Shown piece after piece: positions 16,228 through 24,549 of a DNA stretch of 64,000 bases. This DNA is from Sulfomarinibacter sp963733915 (lineage in GTDB: Bacteria; Acidobacteriota; Thermoanaerobaculia; Thermoanaerobaculales; Sulfomarinibacteraceae): assembly GCA_963733915.1 (NCBI GenBank), contig CAVTEP010000011.1:868001-932000 (forward strand). The letters run 5' to 3'. The translations under genes were made by a program, and so were the position numbers. Each line of letters begins with the position of its first letter. Position 1 is the stretch's first letter. The notes beneath the pieces were generated by a model. The model was not told the DNA's origin. It ran no database searches and worked only from the letters and a program-made list of their open reading frames with translations.

Positions 16228-16962
16228 ATGAAGCCGGCACAGCCGCGCTACCGCAGGATTCTGGTCAAGCTCTCGGGCGAGGCCCTGATGGGCGCTCAGC
16301 CATTCGGGATCGAGCCGGCGGTGGTGAGGACCACCGCCGAAGAGATCGCCCAGGTTGCCGGGCTCGGCGTCCAGGTTGCGGTCGTTGTCGGCGGCGGCAA
16401 TATTATTCGTGGGGTTTCGGCGCATGAACAGGGTATCGATCGCATCACCGGCGATTCGATGGGAATGCTGGCGACGGTCATCAACGCCCTCGCGCTGTCA
16501 TCCGCCATCGAGCAGCTCGATATTCCAACCCGGGTGCAGACAGCGATCGAGATGAACGAGGTGGCGGAGCCGTTTATCCGCCGCCGCGCGATCCGCCACC
16601 TCGAAAAGGGGCGAGTCGTTCTCTTTGCCGGCGGCACCGGCAATCCGTTTTTCACCACTGACTCCGCGGCCGCCCTGCGGGCCAACGAGATCGACGCTGA
16701 GGTCCTCATGAAGGCGACCAAGGTTGATGGCGTCTACACTGCTGATCCGACGGCCGACCGTGACGCGCGTCTGATCCCACGACTCGGCTACCAGGAGGTC
16801 TTGCGGCGCGGTTTGAGAGTGATGGACGCAGCGGCAATCGCACTCTGCATGGAAAGCGAAATACCGATTCAGATATTCAACATCCGGACGGCGGGTATCA
16901 TGAAAATGGTCGTGCTGGGCCACGATGTCGGATCGTGGGTCGGCCCGGAGGAGGCGGTATGA
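16228..16962 (+). CDS. pyrH: Uridylate kinase
   Basis: This is a 244-residue UMP kinase of the amino-acid kinase fold. The start motif is YRRILVKLSGEALMG. The phosphate-binding glycine loop is VVGGGNIIRG, and the conserved GGTGNPFFTTDSAAALRA lies near residue 130. It converts UMP to UDP. The start is ATG 16228, and the longer upstream frame is a shadow of tsf. The stop overlaps the frr start by 4 nt (ATGA). Confidence 0.97.
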   Translation: MKPAQPRYRRILVKLSGEALMGAQPFGIEPAVVRTTAEEIAQVAGLGVQVAVVVGGGNIIRGVSAHEQGIDRITGDSMGMLATVINALALSSAIEQLDIPTRVQTAIEMNEVAEPFIRRRAIRHLEKGRVVLFAGGTGNPFFTTDSAAALRANEIDAEVLMKATKVDGVYTADPTADRDARLIPRLGYQEVLRRGLRVMDAAAIALCMESEIPIQIFNIRTAGIMKMVVLGHDVGSWVGPEEAV

Positions 16963-17513
16963 TCGAGGTTTTGAAGGAAGTCGAGCGAGGCATGATTGGA
17001 GCCGTCGAGGCCTTCAAGGGCGAGCTTTCAAAGCTGCGCACCGGACGCGCTTCGCTGGCCCTGGTGGACGGAATAACTGTCGATTACTACGGTTCACAGA
17101 CACCGCTGAACCAGGTGGCGGCGCTGTCGGTACCTGACCCCACCACGATCGCGATCGCGCCCTGGGAACCAAAGGTTCTCGCCGAGGTCGAAAAAGCGAT
17201 TCTCCGGTCAAACCTTGGATTGACGCCCAATAATGATGGCAAGGTGGTACGGCTCAACATCCCGGCGTTGACCGAGGAGCGTCGCAAAGAGCTGGTCAAG
17301 GTAGCGCACGAGGTCGCCGAATCGACGCGCAACGAGGTTCGGCGGGTTCGCCGTGACGGCAACGACAAGATCAAACGGATGGAGCGCGAAAAGGAGATCT
17401 CCGAAGATCAAATGCACGACGGTCAGGATCAGGTGCAGAAGCTGACCGACACCTACATCGAAAAAATCAACACCATCCTGAAGAAGAAGGAAACCGAGGT
17501 GATGGAGGTCTGA
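16959..17513 (+). CDS. frr: Ribosome recycling factor
   Basis: This is a 184-residue protein of normal RRF length. It has the FKGELSKLRTGRASLALVDG start, the YYGSQTPLNQVA hinge region and the C-terminal coiled helices RRVRRDGNDKIKRMEREKEISED. It splits post-termination ribosomes with EF-G. The start ATG 16959 overlaps the pyrH stop. A repeat array begins about 10 nt after its stop codon. Confidence 0.97.
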   Translation: MIEVLKEVERGMIGAVEAFKGELSKLRTGRASLALVDGITVDYYGSQTPLNQVAALSVPDPTTIAIAPWEPKVLAEVEKAILRSNLGLTPNNDGKVVRLNIPALTEERRKELVKVAHEVAESTRNEVRRVRRDGNDKIKRMEREKEISEDQMHDGQDQVQKLTDTYIEKINTILKKKETEVMEV

Positions 17514-17523
17514 CCGGTCAGGA

Positions 17524-17656
17524 TTCTGAGTTTTGAGTTCAGAGTTTTGAGTTTTGAGTTATGAGTTCCCGCCCACCCTCTCGGTTGGATCGCCCCTGCT
17601 CATCTGACGAGTTACATCCGAAACACTCAAAACTGAAAACTCAAAACTCAAAACTC
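17524..17656. repeat. Opposed heptamer arrays (TTTTGAG / CTCAAAA), locus F
   Basis: The left arm has about five TTTTGAG-type units (17531-17565; variants TTCAGAG and TTATGAG). The spacer is CCCGCCCACCCTC followed by CGGTTGGATCGCCCC. The right arm has CTCAAAA units (17626-17653), the reverse complement of the left. It begins 10 nt after the frr stop and runs into the 5' end of ispD: the only upstream ATG for ispD (17561) is itself inside the left arm. The same TTTTGAG unit is used in one arm of locus C. Confidence 0.9.
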
Positions 17657-18319
17657 TGCTTCGTGTGTGTCGGCGCCGGTCGAGGCGTTCGATTCGGCGG
17701 CGAAAAGTTGGCTGCGATGGTCAACCAGAAGACAGTGTTCGCCACGGCGCTCGGGGCGCTGGCGCTCGCTTTGCCGGAAGCGCTGATGATCGTCGTGGTT
17801 CCTGAGGCCGGCCTCGGATTCTGGCGGGATTCCCTGTCACCGGACTTCCCGCAGGCGCGGTTCGTGGTCGGCGGCGCAAGGCGCCAGGATTCGGTGCGGC
17901 TCGGCGTCATGTATGCCGCCCAGGCCGGCGCCGAGGTGGTCGTGGTGCACGACGCGGCACGGCCTCTGGTCGATCCACGGGACGTCCTGGCGGTGATTCG
18001 CTCGCTTGGTGGGGCGGAGGGGGCAATCCTCGTTGCGAGGGTCCCGGACACCGTCAAGAGAGTCGATGGCGATGATGTGACCGACACGCTCCCGCGCGAC
18101 CGCCTCAGGCTCGCACTGACCCCGCAGGCCTTTCGTGTGGCGACCCTGTTGGAGGTCTGGCAACGGGCCGACCCGGACCGGGTATGGACCGACGAGGCCG
18201 CCGTTCTCGAGTGGGCCGGGTTGGCGGTGCGGTGTGTTCTCGCTCGGTATCCGAACCCCAAACTTACGACCGCCGCGGATCTCAAGGTGATCCGCGCCCT
18301 GGCTGGGAGTGCCCCGTGA
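17561..18319 (+). CDS. ispD: MEP cytidylyltransferase IspD, with an unusual N-terminus
   Basis: This enzyme makes CDP-ME in the non-mevalonate isoprenoid pathway. Core motifs are clear: GAGRGVRFGGEKL (normally LAAGxGxRxG...K), VVVHDAARPL, ARVPDTVKRV, LTPQAF, TDEAAVLEWAG and NPKLTTAADLK. The normal start (M-x-x-x-AIVLAAG) is missing. The first strand, KLCFVCVGAG, comes directly out of the heptamer array, and the ATG at 17561 lies within the other array arm. If that ATG is used, the enzyme has about 30 extra residues encoded by repeat DNA (252 aa in all). GTG 17663 would give 218 aa but a very short first strand. The stop overlaps the ispF GTG start by 3 nt. Confidence 0.85.
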   Translation: MSSRPPSRLDRPCSSDELHPKHSKLKTQNSKLCFVCVGAGRGVRFGGEKLAAMVNQKTVFATALGALALALPEALMIVVVPEAGLGFWRDSLSPDFPQARFVVGGARRQDSVRLGVMYAAQAGAEVVVVHDAARPLVDPRDVLAVIRSLGGAEGAILVARVPDTVKRVDGDDVTDTLPRDRLRLALTPQAFRVATLLEVWQRADPDRVWTDEAAVLEWAGLAVRCVLARYPNPKLTTAADLKVIRALAGSAP

Positions 18320-18804
18320 GCGGCCTGCGCATCGGTCAGGGCTTCGATGTTCACAGATTCAACGCCGGGCGCCGGCTTCGACTGTGTGGATCGATCATTC
18401 CCGGCGAGCCCGGCCTCGAGGGGCACTCGGACGCCGACGTTGGGCTCCACGCAATCGCCGATGCCATTTTCGGTGCGATCGCGCGCGGCGATATCGGTGA
18501 GCATTTTCCAGACTCCGATCCCCGGTGGCGAGAAGCAGATTCTTCCATCTTCGTCTCCCGAGCGCTCGAGATGGCCGCAGAGGACGGGTTCGAACTCGTC
18601 AACTGCGACCTCACGTTGGTCGGTGAACGGCCGCGGATTGTGAAACACCGGGAACAGTTGCGAAAGTCGCTCGCGAAGATCCTCCACCTTTCACCGTCTC
18701 GGGTATCGATCAAGGCAACCACCACTGACGGCCTCGGCTTTTCCGGTCGCGGAGAGGGTCTGGCGGCCGTTGCCGTCGTGCTCTTCATGAAGGGACCCAA
18801 ATGA
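18316..18804 (+). CDS. ispF: 2-C-methyl-D-erythritol 2,4-cyclodiphosphate synthase
   Basis: This is a 162-residue IspF. Metal ligands are visible in GFDVHRF (Asp and His) and in GLEGHSDADVGLHAIADAIFGA (His). The conserved NCDLTLVGERP and the final TTDGLGFSGRGEGLAAVAVVL are also present. It follows IspD in the MEP pathway, closing the CDP-ME 2-phosphate ring. GTG 18316 gives the standard length, and the longer frame has no family match. It overlaps ispD by 4 nt and the next gene by 4 nt (ATGA). Confidence 0.96.
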   Translation: MSGLRIGQGFDVHRFNAGRRLRLCGSIIPGEPGLEGHSDADVGLHAIADAIFGAIARGDIGEHFPDSDPRWREADSSIFVSRALEMAAEDGFELVNCDLTLVGERPRIVKHREQLRKSLAKILHLSPSRVSIKATTTDGLGFSGRGEGLAAVAVVLFMKGPK

Positions 18805-19529
18805 CTGACGACCTGTGGACGGTGGGATTCCACGCCGTGCTCGCCGTAATCGAGAGCGGTCGGCCGGTCGACGCAATTTGGCTGCAGCAAGATCGGCGCG
18901 ACGCGCGAATGACTCGCCTGCGAAATGCTGCTCGGAGCAGGGGATTGCGATACGATCTGGTCCCGCGAGCCCGGCTGGACGGGATTTCGGCCGGGGTCGC
19001 GCACAACGGCTGCGCGGCGCGGTCGGCGCCGATCGCCTTTGCAGCCATTGATGACATCGTCCGGCCCCAGGGCGAGCCTGCTCGCATCCTCGTGGTCGAC
19101 GACGTCACCGACCCCCACAACCTCGGCGCCGTCCTGCGGACGGCCGCAGCGTTTGCGATCGATGGTCTCGTGATCGCCGGGCCGTCAGCGCCTCCACTCG
19201 GCGGCGCCGTCGCCAAAGCGGCGGCCGGGTTGCTCGGTTGTGTGCCGGTGGCACGCGCCAGGGTGGCGGCCGATGTGCTCAGCCATCTGCGGGACGAGGG
19301 CTATTGGATATTCGCGGCCGACGCCGCCGGCACCACACTTTGCGAGGTCGGTCGATCGGCGCGCTGGGTGTTGTGCGTCGGCGCCGAGCAGCGCGGTCTT
19401 CGCGCCAAGACGAGGTCGCAGGTCGACGAGTTTGTGGCCATTCCGATGGCCGCCGGCGTCGAGTCGCTCAATCTCTCCGTATCCGCAGGCATCCTCTTAT
19501 GGGAGTTGTCGAAGTCATTGGAACGGTGA
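18801..19529 (+). CDS. rlmB: TrmH/SpoU-family rRNA 2'-O-methyltransferase, RlmB-like
   Basis: This is a 242-residue SPOUT methyltransferase. The N-terminal substrate-binding part (residues 1-75) has VGFHAVLAVIESGRPVDAIWL. The catalytic part has motif 1 VDDVTDPHNLGAVLRTAAAF with the conserved Asn and Arg, motif 2 VLCVGAEQRGL and motif 3 IPMAAGVESLNLSVSAGILL. RlmB methylates 23S rRNA G2251. Other TrmH-family targets are possible, so the exact substrate is inferred. It is coupled to ispF. Confidence 0.85.
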   Translation: MTDDLWTVGFHAVLAVIESGRPVDAIWLQQDRRDARMTRLRNAARSRGLRYDLVPRARLDGISAGVAHNGCAARSAPIAFAAIDDIVRPQGEPARILVVDDVTDPHNLGAVLRTAAAFAIDGLVIAGPSAPPLGGAVAKAAAGLLGCVPVARARVAADVLSHLRDEGYWIFAADAAGTTLCEVGRSARWVLCVGAEQRGLRAKTRSQVDEFVAIPMAAGVESLNLSVSAGILLWELSKSLER

Positions 19530-19554
19530 GACATCTGCAGTTTCCGAGCACGTT

Positions 19555-19630
19555 GAAGAGGAGAAAACGAGAAAAGGAGAAAAGGGGAAAGCCATTCTCC
19601 CCTTTTCCCCCCTGCCCCTTTTCTCCTCTG
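19555..19630. repeat. Opposed octamer arrays (GAGAAAAG / CTTTTCTC type), locus G
   Basis: Left units are GAGAAAAC, GAGAAAAG and GAGAAAAG (19561-19584), then GGGAAA. The right side has pyrimidine units CTCCCCTTTTCCCC to TTTTCTCC (19597-19627). There is almost no spacer, so the arms would form a compact hairpin followed by pyrimidines. It lies between rlmB and the tRNA cluster promoter and could end the isp-rlmB transcript. Similar AAAAGGAG units recur at locus J. Confidence 0.75.
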
Positions 19631-19670
19631 CGCCGGTGCCGGCGGGTGGCGATTCCGGCAAGAAAATTGC

Positions 19671-19699
19671 TTGCGTGAAGCCCTTTCCTGTGCTATCGT
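19671..19699 (+). promoter_or_regulatory. Promoter for the tRNA-tuf cluster
   Basis: TTGCGT (19671-19676), a 17-nt spacer and TATCGT (19694-19699) lie about 70 nt before the first tRNA. The spacing is ideal and the boxes are moderate matches. It is the only candidate in this gap. Confidence 0.5.
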
Positions 19700-19769
19700 C
19701 CCTCTCCCACTGCCGTTTGGCGGGGGTGTGTTCTTTACAATTCAACAGGGACACGGGAGTCGAAGTGCT

Positions 19770-19844
19770 GCTGGCGTAGCTCAACGGTAGAGCAGCTGAT
19801 TTGTAATCAGCAGGTTGCGGGTTCGATTCCCATCGCCAGCTCCA
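19770..19844 (+). tRNA. tRNA-Thr(TGT)
   Basis: The acceptor is GCTGGCG/CGCCAGC. The anticodon arm is GCTGA-TTTGTAA-TCAGC with anticodon TGT, the T loop is TTCGATT, and CCA is encoded. Length 75 nt. It is the first of four tRNAs before tuf. Confidence 0.96.
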
Positions 19845-19865
19845 TTGGCGAAGCGTTATGTGGAG

Positions 19866-19952
19866 GCAGGCGTGGCCGAGTGGTTAAAGGCAGCAGACTG
19901 TAAATCTGCCGGCGTAATGCCTACGGTGGTTCGAACCCATCCGCCTGCACCA
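19866..19952 (+). tRNA. tRNA-Tyr(GTA)
   Basis: This is a class II tRNA of 87 nt with a long variable arm (CGGCG..TGCCT). The acceptor is GCAGGCG/CGCCTGC. The anticodon loop is CTGTAAA with anticodon GTA, and CCA is encoded. Confidence 0.96.
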
Positions 19953-19977
19953 TTGAGAAGGGGACCTGAAATACGAT

Positions 19978-20052
19978 GCGGGAGTAACTCAGTGGTAGAG
20001 TCTCGGCCTTCCAAGCCGTTGGTCGCGGGTTCGAACCCCGTCTCCCGCTCCA
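19978..20052 (+). tRNA. tRNA-Gly(TCC)
   Basis: The acceptor is GCGGGAG/CTCCCGC. The anticodon arm is TCGGC-CTTCCAA-GCCGT with anticodon TCC, the T loop is TTCGAAC, and CCA is encoded. Length 75 nt. Confidence 0.96.
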
Positions 20053-20069
20053 GGCAGGACGGGGAGAGT

Positions 20070-20144
20070 GCCCACGTAGCTCAGTGGTAGAGCACGTCCT
20101 TGGTAAGGACGGGGTCACCAGTTCAAGTCTGGTCGTGGGCTCCA
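20070..20144 (+). tRNA. tRNA-Thr(GGT)
   Basis: The acceptor is GCCCACG/CGTGGGC. The anticodon arm is CGTCC-TTGGTAA-GGACG with anticodon GGT, and CCA is encoded. Length 75 nt. The order Thr-Tyr-Gly-Thr-tuf is the same as in the E. coli thrU-tyrU-glyT-thrT-tufB operon. Confidence 0.96.
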
Positions 20145-20222
20145 GTTCCACAGAGATCGAAAACCGGGCGAGCTCGTCACCTCGCGGACTCATGAAGCCC
20201 GAAACAAGAGAGGGAGGCAGGA

Positions 20223-21416
<1,194 letters not shown>

Positions 21417-21505
21417 GGTTTGAAGCCTCGCGGTTTGGCGCATCTCGACCTGTGGGCCGGCTTCACCGCCTCCCCCTGGGTGTGGTGCAAAAGATCACCC
21501 CGCGT

Positions 21506-21581
21506 AGGCCAGTAGCTCAATCGGTAGAGTCCCGGTCTCCAAAACCGGTTGTTGGGGGTTCGAGTCCCTCCTGGCCTGCCA
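21506..21581 (+). tRNA. tRNA-Trp(CCA)
   Basis: The acceptor is AGGCCAG/CTGGCCT. The anticodon arm is CCGGT-CTCCAAA-ACCGG with anticodon CCA, and the 3' CCA is encoded. Length 76 nt. It lies between tuf and secE, as in many bacteria. The rpmG (L33) gene often found beside it is absent here. Confidence 0.96.
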
Positions 21582-21606
21582 TATTCGTTCGACTGGAGTC
21601 GCCGGC

Positions 21607-21816
21607 ATGGAATGGTGGAAACGGCTGAAAACCTTCCTCACTGAGGTCACCGTCGAGACCAAGAAGGTCACGTGGCCGACAAAAACCGAGGTCATCAACA
21701 CCACGACGGTGGTGGTGATCGCGTCGTTCATCTTTGGGATCTACCTGTACCTCTGCGACCTCGTGTTCCTGCTCCTGAGGAACCAGCTATTCGACCTTTT
21801 CAAGGTCTTTTCGTAG
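21607..21816 (+). CDS. secE: Preprotein translocase subunit SecE
   Basis: This is a 69-residue protein of the short SecE type, with the amphipathic helix FLTEVTVETKKVTWPTKTEV followed by one membrane helix (about residues 33-58). The WPTKTEV motif is diagnostic. It clamps SecY in the translocon. It is followed by nusG after 12 nt. Confidence 0.96.
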   Translation: MEWWKRLKTFLTEVTVETKKVTWPTKTEVINTTTVVVIASFIFGIYLYLCDLVFLLLRNQLFDLFKVFS

Positions 21817-21828
21817 GAGCTGCAGTTC

Positions 21829-22362
21829 ATGGCGAAACAGTGGTACATCATTCACACCTACTCGGGATTCGAGGACCGGGTGCAGAAGACCCTCGAGCAG
21901 CGCGTCGAAGCGCTCGGCATGGGGGAATTCTTCGGTGAAGTGCAGGTCCCGACGGAGACGGTGATCGAGGTCAAGAACGGTAAGAAACGCGAGGTGCGGA
22001 GGAAGTTCTTCCCGGGTTACGTGCTGGTCGAAATGGAGATGACCGACGATGCCTGGCATCTCGTTCGCAATACCCCCAAGGTCACGGGTTTCGTCGGCGC
22101 CGGCAAGAAGCCGACGCCGCTCACTGAAGAGGAGGTCAACCAGATCCTCCACCAGTCGGTAGCCACCCAGGAGAAACCGCGGCCGACGGAAATGTACGAA
22201 AAGGGCGAGCGGATCCGAATCACCGACGGGCCCTTTGCTTCGTTCAACGGCGTCGTCGAGGAAGTCAACCTCGACCGATCGACGTTGAAGGTCATGGTCA
22301 CTATTTTTGGACGCGAGACGCCAGTCGAGATGGAGTTTCGCCAAGTGCAGAAGCTCGTTTGA
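21829..22362 (+). CDS. nusG: Transcription termination/antitermination factor NusG
   Basis: This is a 177-residue protein. The NGN domain has WYIIHTYSGFEDRVQKTLE and KFFPGYVLVEMEM. The KOW domain has GERIRITDGPFASFNGVVEEV. It binds RNA polymerase and couples it to ribosomes or Rho. It is placed between secE and rplK as usual. Confidence 0.98.
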   Translation: MAKQWYIIHTYSGFEDRVQKTLEQRVEALGMGEFFGEVQVPTETVIEVKNGKKREVRRKFFPGYVLVEMEMTDDAWHLVRNTPKVTGFVGAGKKPTPLTEEEVNQILHQSVATQEKPRPTEMYEKGERIRITDGPFASFNGVVEEVNLDRSTLKVMVTIFGRETPVEMEFRQVQKLV

Positions 22363-22371
22363 GGAGTCGCA

Positions 22372-22797
22372 ATGGCCAAGAAAATCATAGGACAGATCAA
22401 GCTCCACTTGCCCGGCGGGCAAGCGACGCCGGCGCCGCCCGTGGGTCCTGCCCTGGGGCAGCACGGTCTCAACATCATGGACTTCTGCAAGGCATTCAAC
22501 GCCCGTACGCAGAAGGACCAGGGGGTCATTACCCCGGTCATCATCACGGTCTTCGCGGACCGGACGTATACGTTCATCACCAAGACCCCACCGGCGTCGT
22601 TCCTGTTACGGCGGGCTGCCGGGCTCGAAAAGGGCTCAGGTGAGCCGAACCGGATCAAGGTCGGAACGGTGTCGATGACTCAGATCGAAGAGATTGCGAA
22701 GACCAAGATGCCGGACCTCAATGCCGACTCGCTGACCTCCGCGGTCAACACGGTCCTCGGCACTGCGCGATCCATGGGCATCGAGGTCGAGGGTTGA
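22372..22797 (+). CDS. rplK: 50S ribosomal protein L11
   Basis: This is a 141-residue L11 with the N-terminal proline-rich GGQATPAPPVGPALGQHGLNIM segment split by normal family spacing. The C-terminal RNA-binding domain ends GTARSMGIEVEG. It forms the GTPase-associated centre with 23S rRNA. It lies 9 nt after nusG. Confidence 0.98.
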   Translation: MAKKIIGQIKLHLPGGQATPAPPVGPALGQHGLNIMDFCKAFNARTQKDQGVITPVIITVFADRTYTFITKTPPASFLLRRAAGLEKGSGEPNRIKVGTVSMTQIEEIAKTKMPDLNADSLTSAVNTVLGTARSMGIEVEG

Positions 22798-22808
22798 GGG
22801 GGTGGCCG

Positions 22809-23507
22809 ATGGCACACAAAGGTAAAAAGTACATTGAGTCGGCCGCCAAGGTGGAACGCCGTCCATATCCGCTGGAAGAGGCGATCGGGTTGGTCCAGGA
22901 GACGGCCTTCGCGAAATTCGACGAGACTGTCGAGGTCGCGATGCGTCTGGGGGTGAACCCCCGCCACGCCGACCAGATGGTTCGTGGCACAGTCGTGCTT
23001 CCGCACGGAACTGGCAAGAGCCTCCGGGTTCTGGTGGTGTGCGAAGGGCCCGCGCAAAAAGAAGCCGAAGAGGCGGGAGCCGATGTCGTGCTGTCCGGCG
23101 ACGAGGCGGTCGAGAAGATCCAGGGTGGTTGGCTCGACATCGATGCCATTGTCGCCACTCCGGGCATGATGAGAAGCCTGTCAAAGGTGGGCCGGGTTCT
23201 CGGTCCGCGCGGTCTGATGCCGAACCCGAAATCGGGCACGGTGACCGAGGCCGTGGGGGCTGCCGTGGCCGATATCAAAGCCGGAAAGGTAGAGTTTCGC
23301 GTCGACAAGACTGCAATCATCCACGCTCCGGTAGGCAAGGTCAGCTTCACAACGGAAAACCTCATCGAGAACGCTCGGAGCCTGATCAGCGCCGTACAGA
23401 AGGCGAAACCGGCGACCGCAAAGGGCCGTTATTTGCACACGGTTTACCTGTGCTCGACGATGGGGCCCGGCATCCAGGTCGACCTGGTCAGCCTCGAAGT
23501 GAAGTAG
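22809..23507 (+). CDS. rplA: 50S ribosomal protein L1
   Basis: This is a 232-residue L1 with YPLEEAIGLVQETAFAKFDE near the start, then RGTVVLPHGTGK and VGRVLGPRGLMPNPKSGTVT. It forms the L1 stalk and in other bacteria represses its own operon. ATG 22809 (MAHKGKK) is preferred over the upstream frame start at 22794. It is followed by rplJ after only 13 nt, so the long L10 leader known from E. coli is not present between these genes. Confidence 0.97.
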   Translation: MAHKGKKYIESAAKVERRPYPLEEAIGLVQETAFAKFDETVEVAMRLGVNPRHADQMVRGTVVLPHGTGKSLRVLVVCEGPAQKEAEEAGADVVLSGDEAVEKIQGGWLDIDAIVATPGMMRSLSKVGRVLGPRGLMPNPKSGTVTEAVGAAVADIKAGKVEFRVDKTAIIHAPVGKVSFTTENLIENARSLISAVQKAKPATAKGRYLHTVYLCSTMGPGIQVDLVSLEVK

Positions 23508-23520
23508 GGGGAGGAGGCAG

Positions 23521-24051
23521 ATGCTCACCAAAGAGCGGAAACTCGAACAATCGCTGGACCTGCGCAAGAACCTGGCGAACGTGACGACGCTGTTTCTCCT
23601 CGAGAACCGGGGTCTCAACGTCAACGACGTCAACACCCTTCGTTCCGAAATCAGAAGGACCGAGGGCACCTACAAGGTGGTCAAGAACACGGTCGTGCGG
23701 ATGGCCGTCGAGGGCACCGAGATGGAGGTGATCTCGGATTTTCTGGTCGGCCCCAAGGTCCTCGCCTACACCGCCGGTGATGCCGTCGCGCTGGCCAAGG
23801 TGCTCAAGGGGTTCATCAAGCAGCATCCGGAGCTGAGCTTCGAGCGCGCATATCTCGAGGGGCAGATTCTGGAGGCCGTGGACGCCGAGAAGATCGCCGA
23901 ATTGCCGTCGCGGGAGGAGCTGGTCGCCAAATTGGTGATGCTTCTGCAGTCGCCGATCCGTCGTTTGGCGGTGGCCCTGAACGCGCCCATTCAACATTTG
24001 ACGACCGTGCTGGCGAAAATCGCCGACAAGAAAGAAAACCAAGAATCCTAA
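23521..24051 (+). CDS. rplJ: 50S ribosomal protein L10
   Basis: This is a 176-residue L10. The N-terminal rRNA-binding part has TLFLLENRGLNVNDVNTLRSEIRR and YKVVKNTVVRMAVEGT. The C-terminal helix (PIRRLAVALNAPIQHLTTVLAKIAD) binds L7/L12 dimers. It is 14 nt upstream of rplL. Confidence 0.97.
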   Translation: MLTKERKLEQSLDLRKNLANVTTLFLLENRGLNVNDVNTLRSEIRRTEGTYKVVKNTVVRMAVEGTEMEVISDFLVGPKVLAYTAGDAVALAKVLKGFIKQHPELSFERAYLEGQILEAVDAEKIAELPSREELVAKLVMLLQSPIRRLAVALNAPIQHLTTVLAKIADKKENQES

Positions 24052-24065
24052 GGAGGATCCGACCA

Positions 24066-24449
24066 ATGGCCCAGATACAGAAAATGATGGATGAGATCAA
24101 GGGAATGACCGTTCTCGAGCTCAACGAGCTCGTGAAGGGCCTCGAGGAGGAATTCGGTGTCTCCGCAGCGGCGGCGCCGGTAATGATGGCCGGAGCGATG
24201 CCTGGCGCCGCTGCCGGTGGCGAGCAGGCCGAGGAGCAGACCGAGTTTGACCTCTACCTGAACTCGATTGGTGACAAGAAGATCAACGTCATCAAGGTAG
24301 TTCGTGAGGTTACCTCGCTCGGTCTCAAGGAGGCCAAGGAGCTGGTCGAGAGCGCGCCCACCAAAGTCAAAGAGGGCGTCAACAAGCAAGAGGCCGAGGA
24401 GTTCAAGAAGAAGTTCGAGGAGGCCGGCGCCCAGATGGAGATCAAATAA
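24066..24449 (+). CDS. rplL: 50S ribosomal protein L7/L12
   Basis: This is a 127-residue stalk protein with an N-terminal dimerisation helix, an Ala/Gly-rich hinge (AAAAPVMMAGAMPGAAAGG) and the C-terminal factor-binding domain FDLYLNSIGDKKINVIKVVRE to LKEAKELVESAP. It recruits elongation factors. A clear AAGGAGG ribosome site precedes ATG 24066. Confidence 0.98.
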   Translation: MAQIQKMMDEIKGMTVLELNELVKGLEEEFGVSAAAAPVMMAGAMPGAAAGGEQAEEQTEFDLYLNSIGDKKINVIKVVREVTSLGLKEAKELVESAPTKVKEGVNKQEAEEFKKKFEEAGAQMEIK

Positions 24450-24503
24450 CGCCCGTCCCGCGATTCGGACCCTGGTTTATGAAAGCATCAACTGATGATG
24501 TGG

Positions 24504-24520
24504 GGGGAGTACGTCTCCCC
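24504..24520 (+). other. Hairpin between rplL and rpoB
   Basis: GGGGAG (24504-24509) can pair with CTCCCC (24515-24520) around a 5-nt loop in the 100-nt gap. No T-run follows. In E. coli this gap holds an attenuator and an RNase III site, so a similar role is possible but unproven. Confidence 0.35.
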
Positions 24521-24549
24521 GTATCTCTATTGGTCGGGAGGGAGCGTCC

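Noticed and set aside
18351..19118. Long minus-strand frames across the ispF-rlmB junction
   Set aside because: They have no recognisable motif and lie opposite two well-supported genes.
19555..19630. Simple poly-purine tract unrelated to the other arrays
   Set aside because: Its octamer units, opposed arms and position after a stop codon match the other loci, so it was kept in the family, though with lower confidence.
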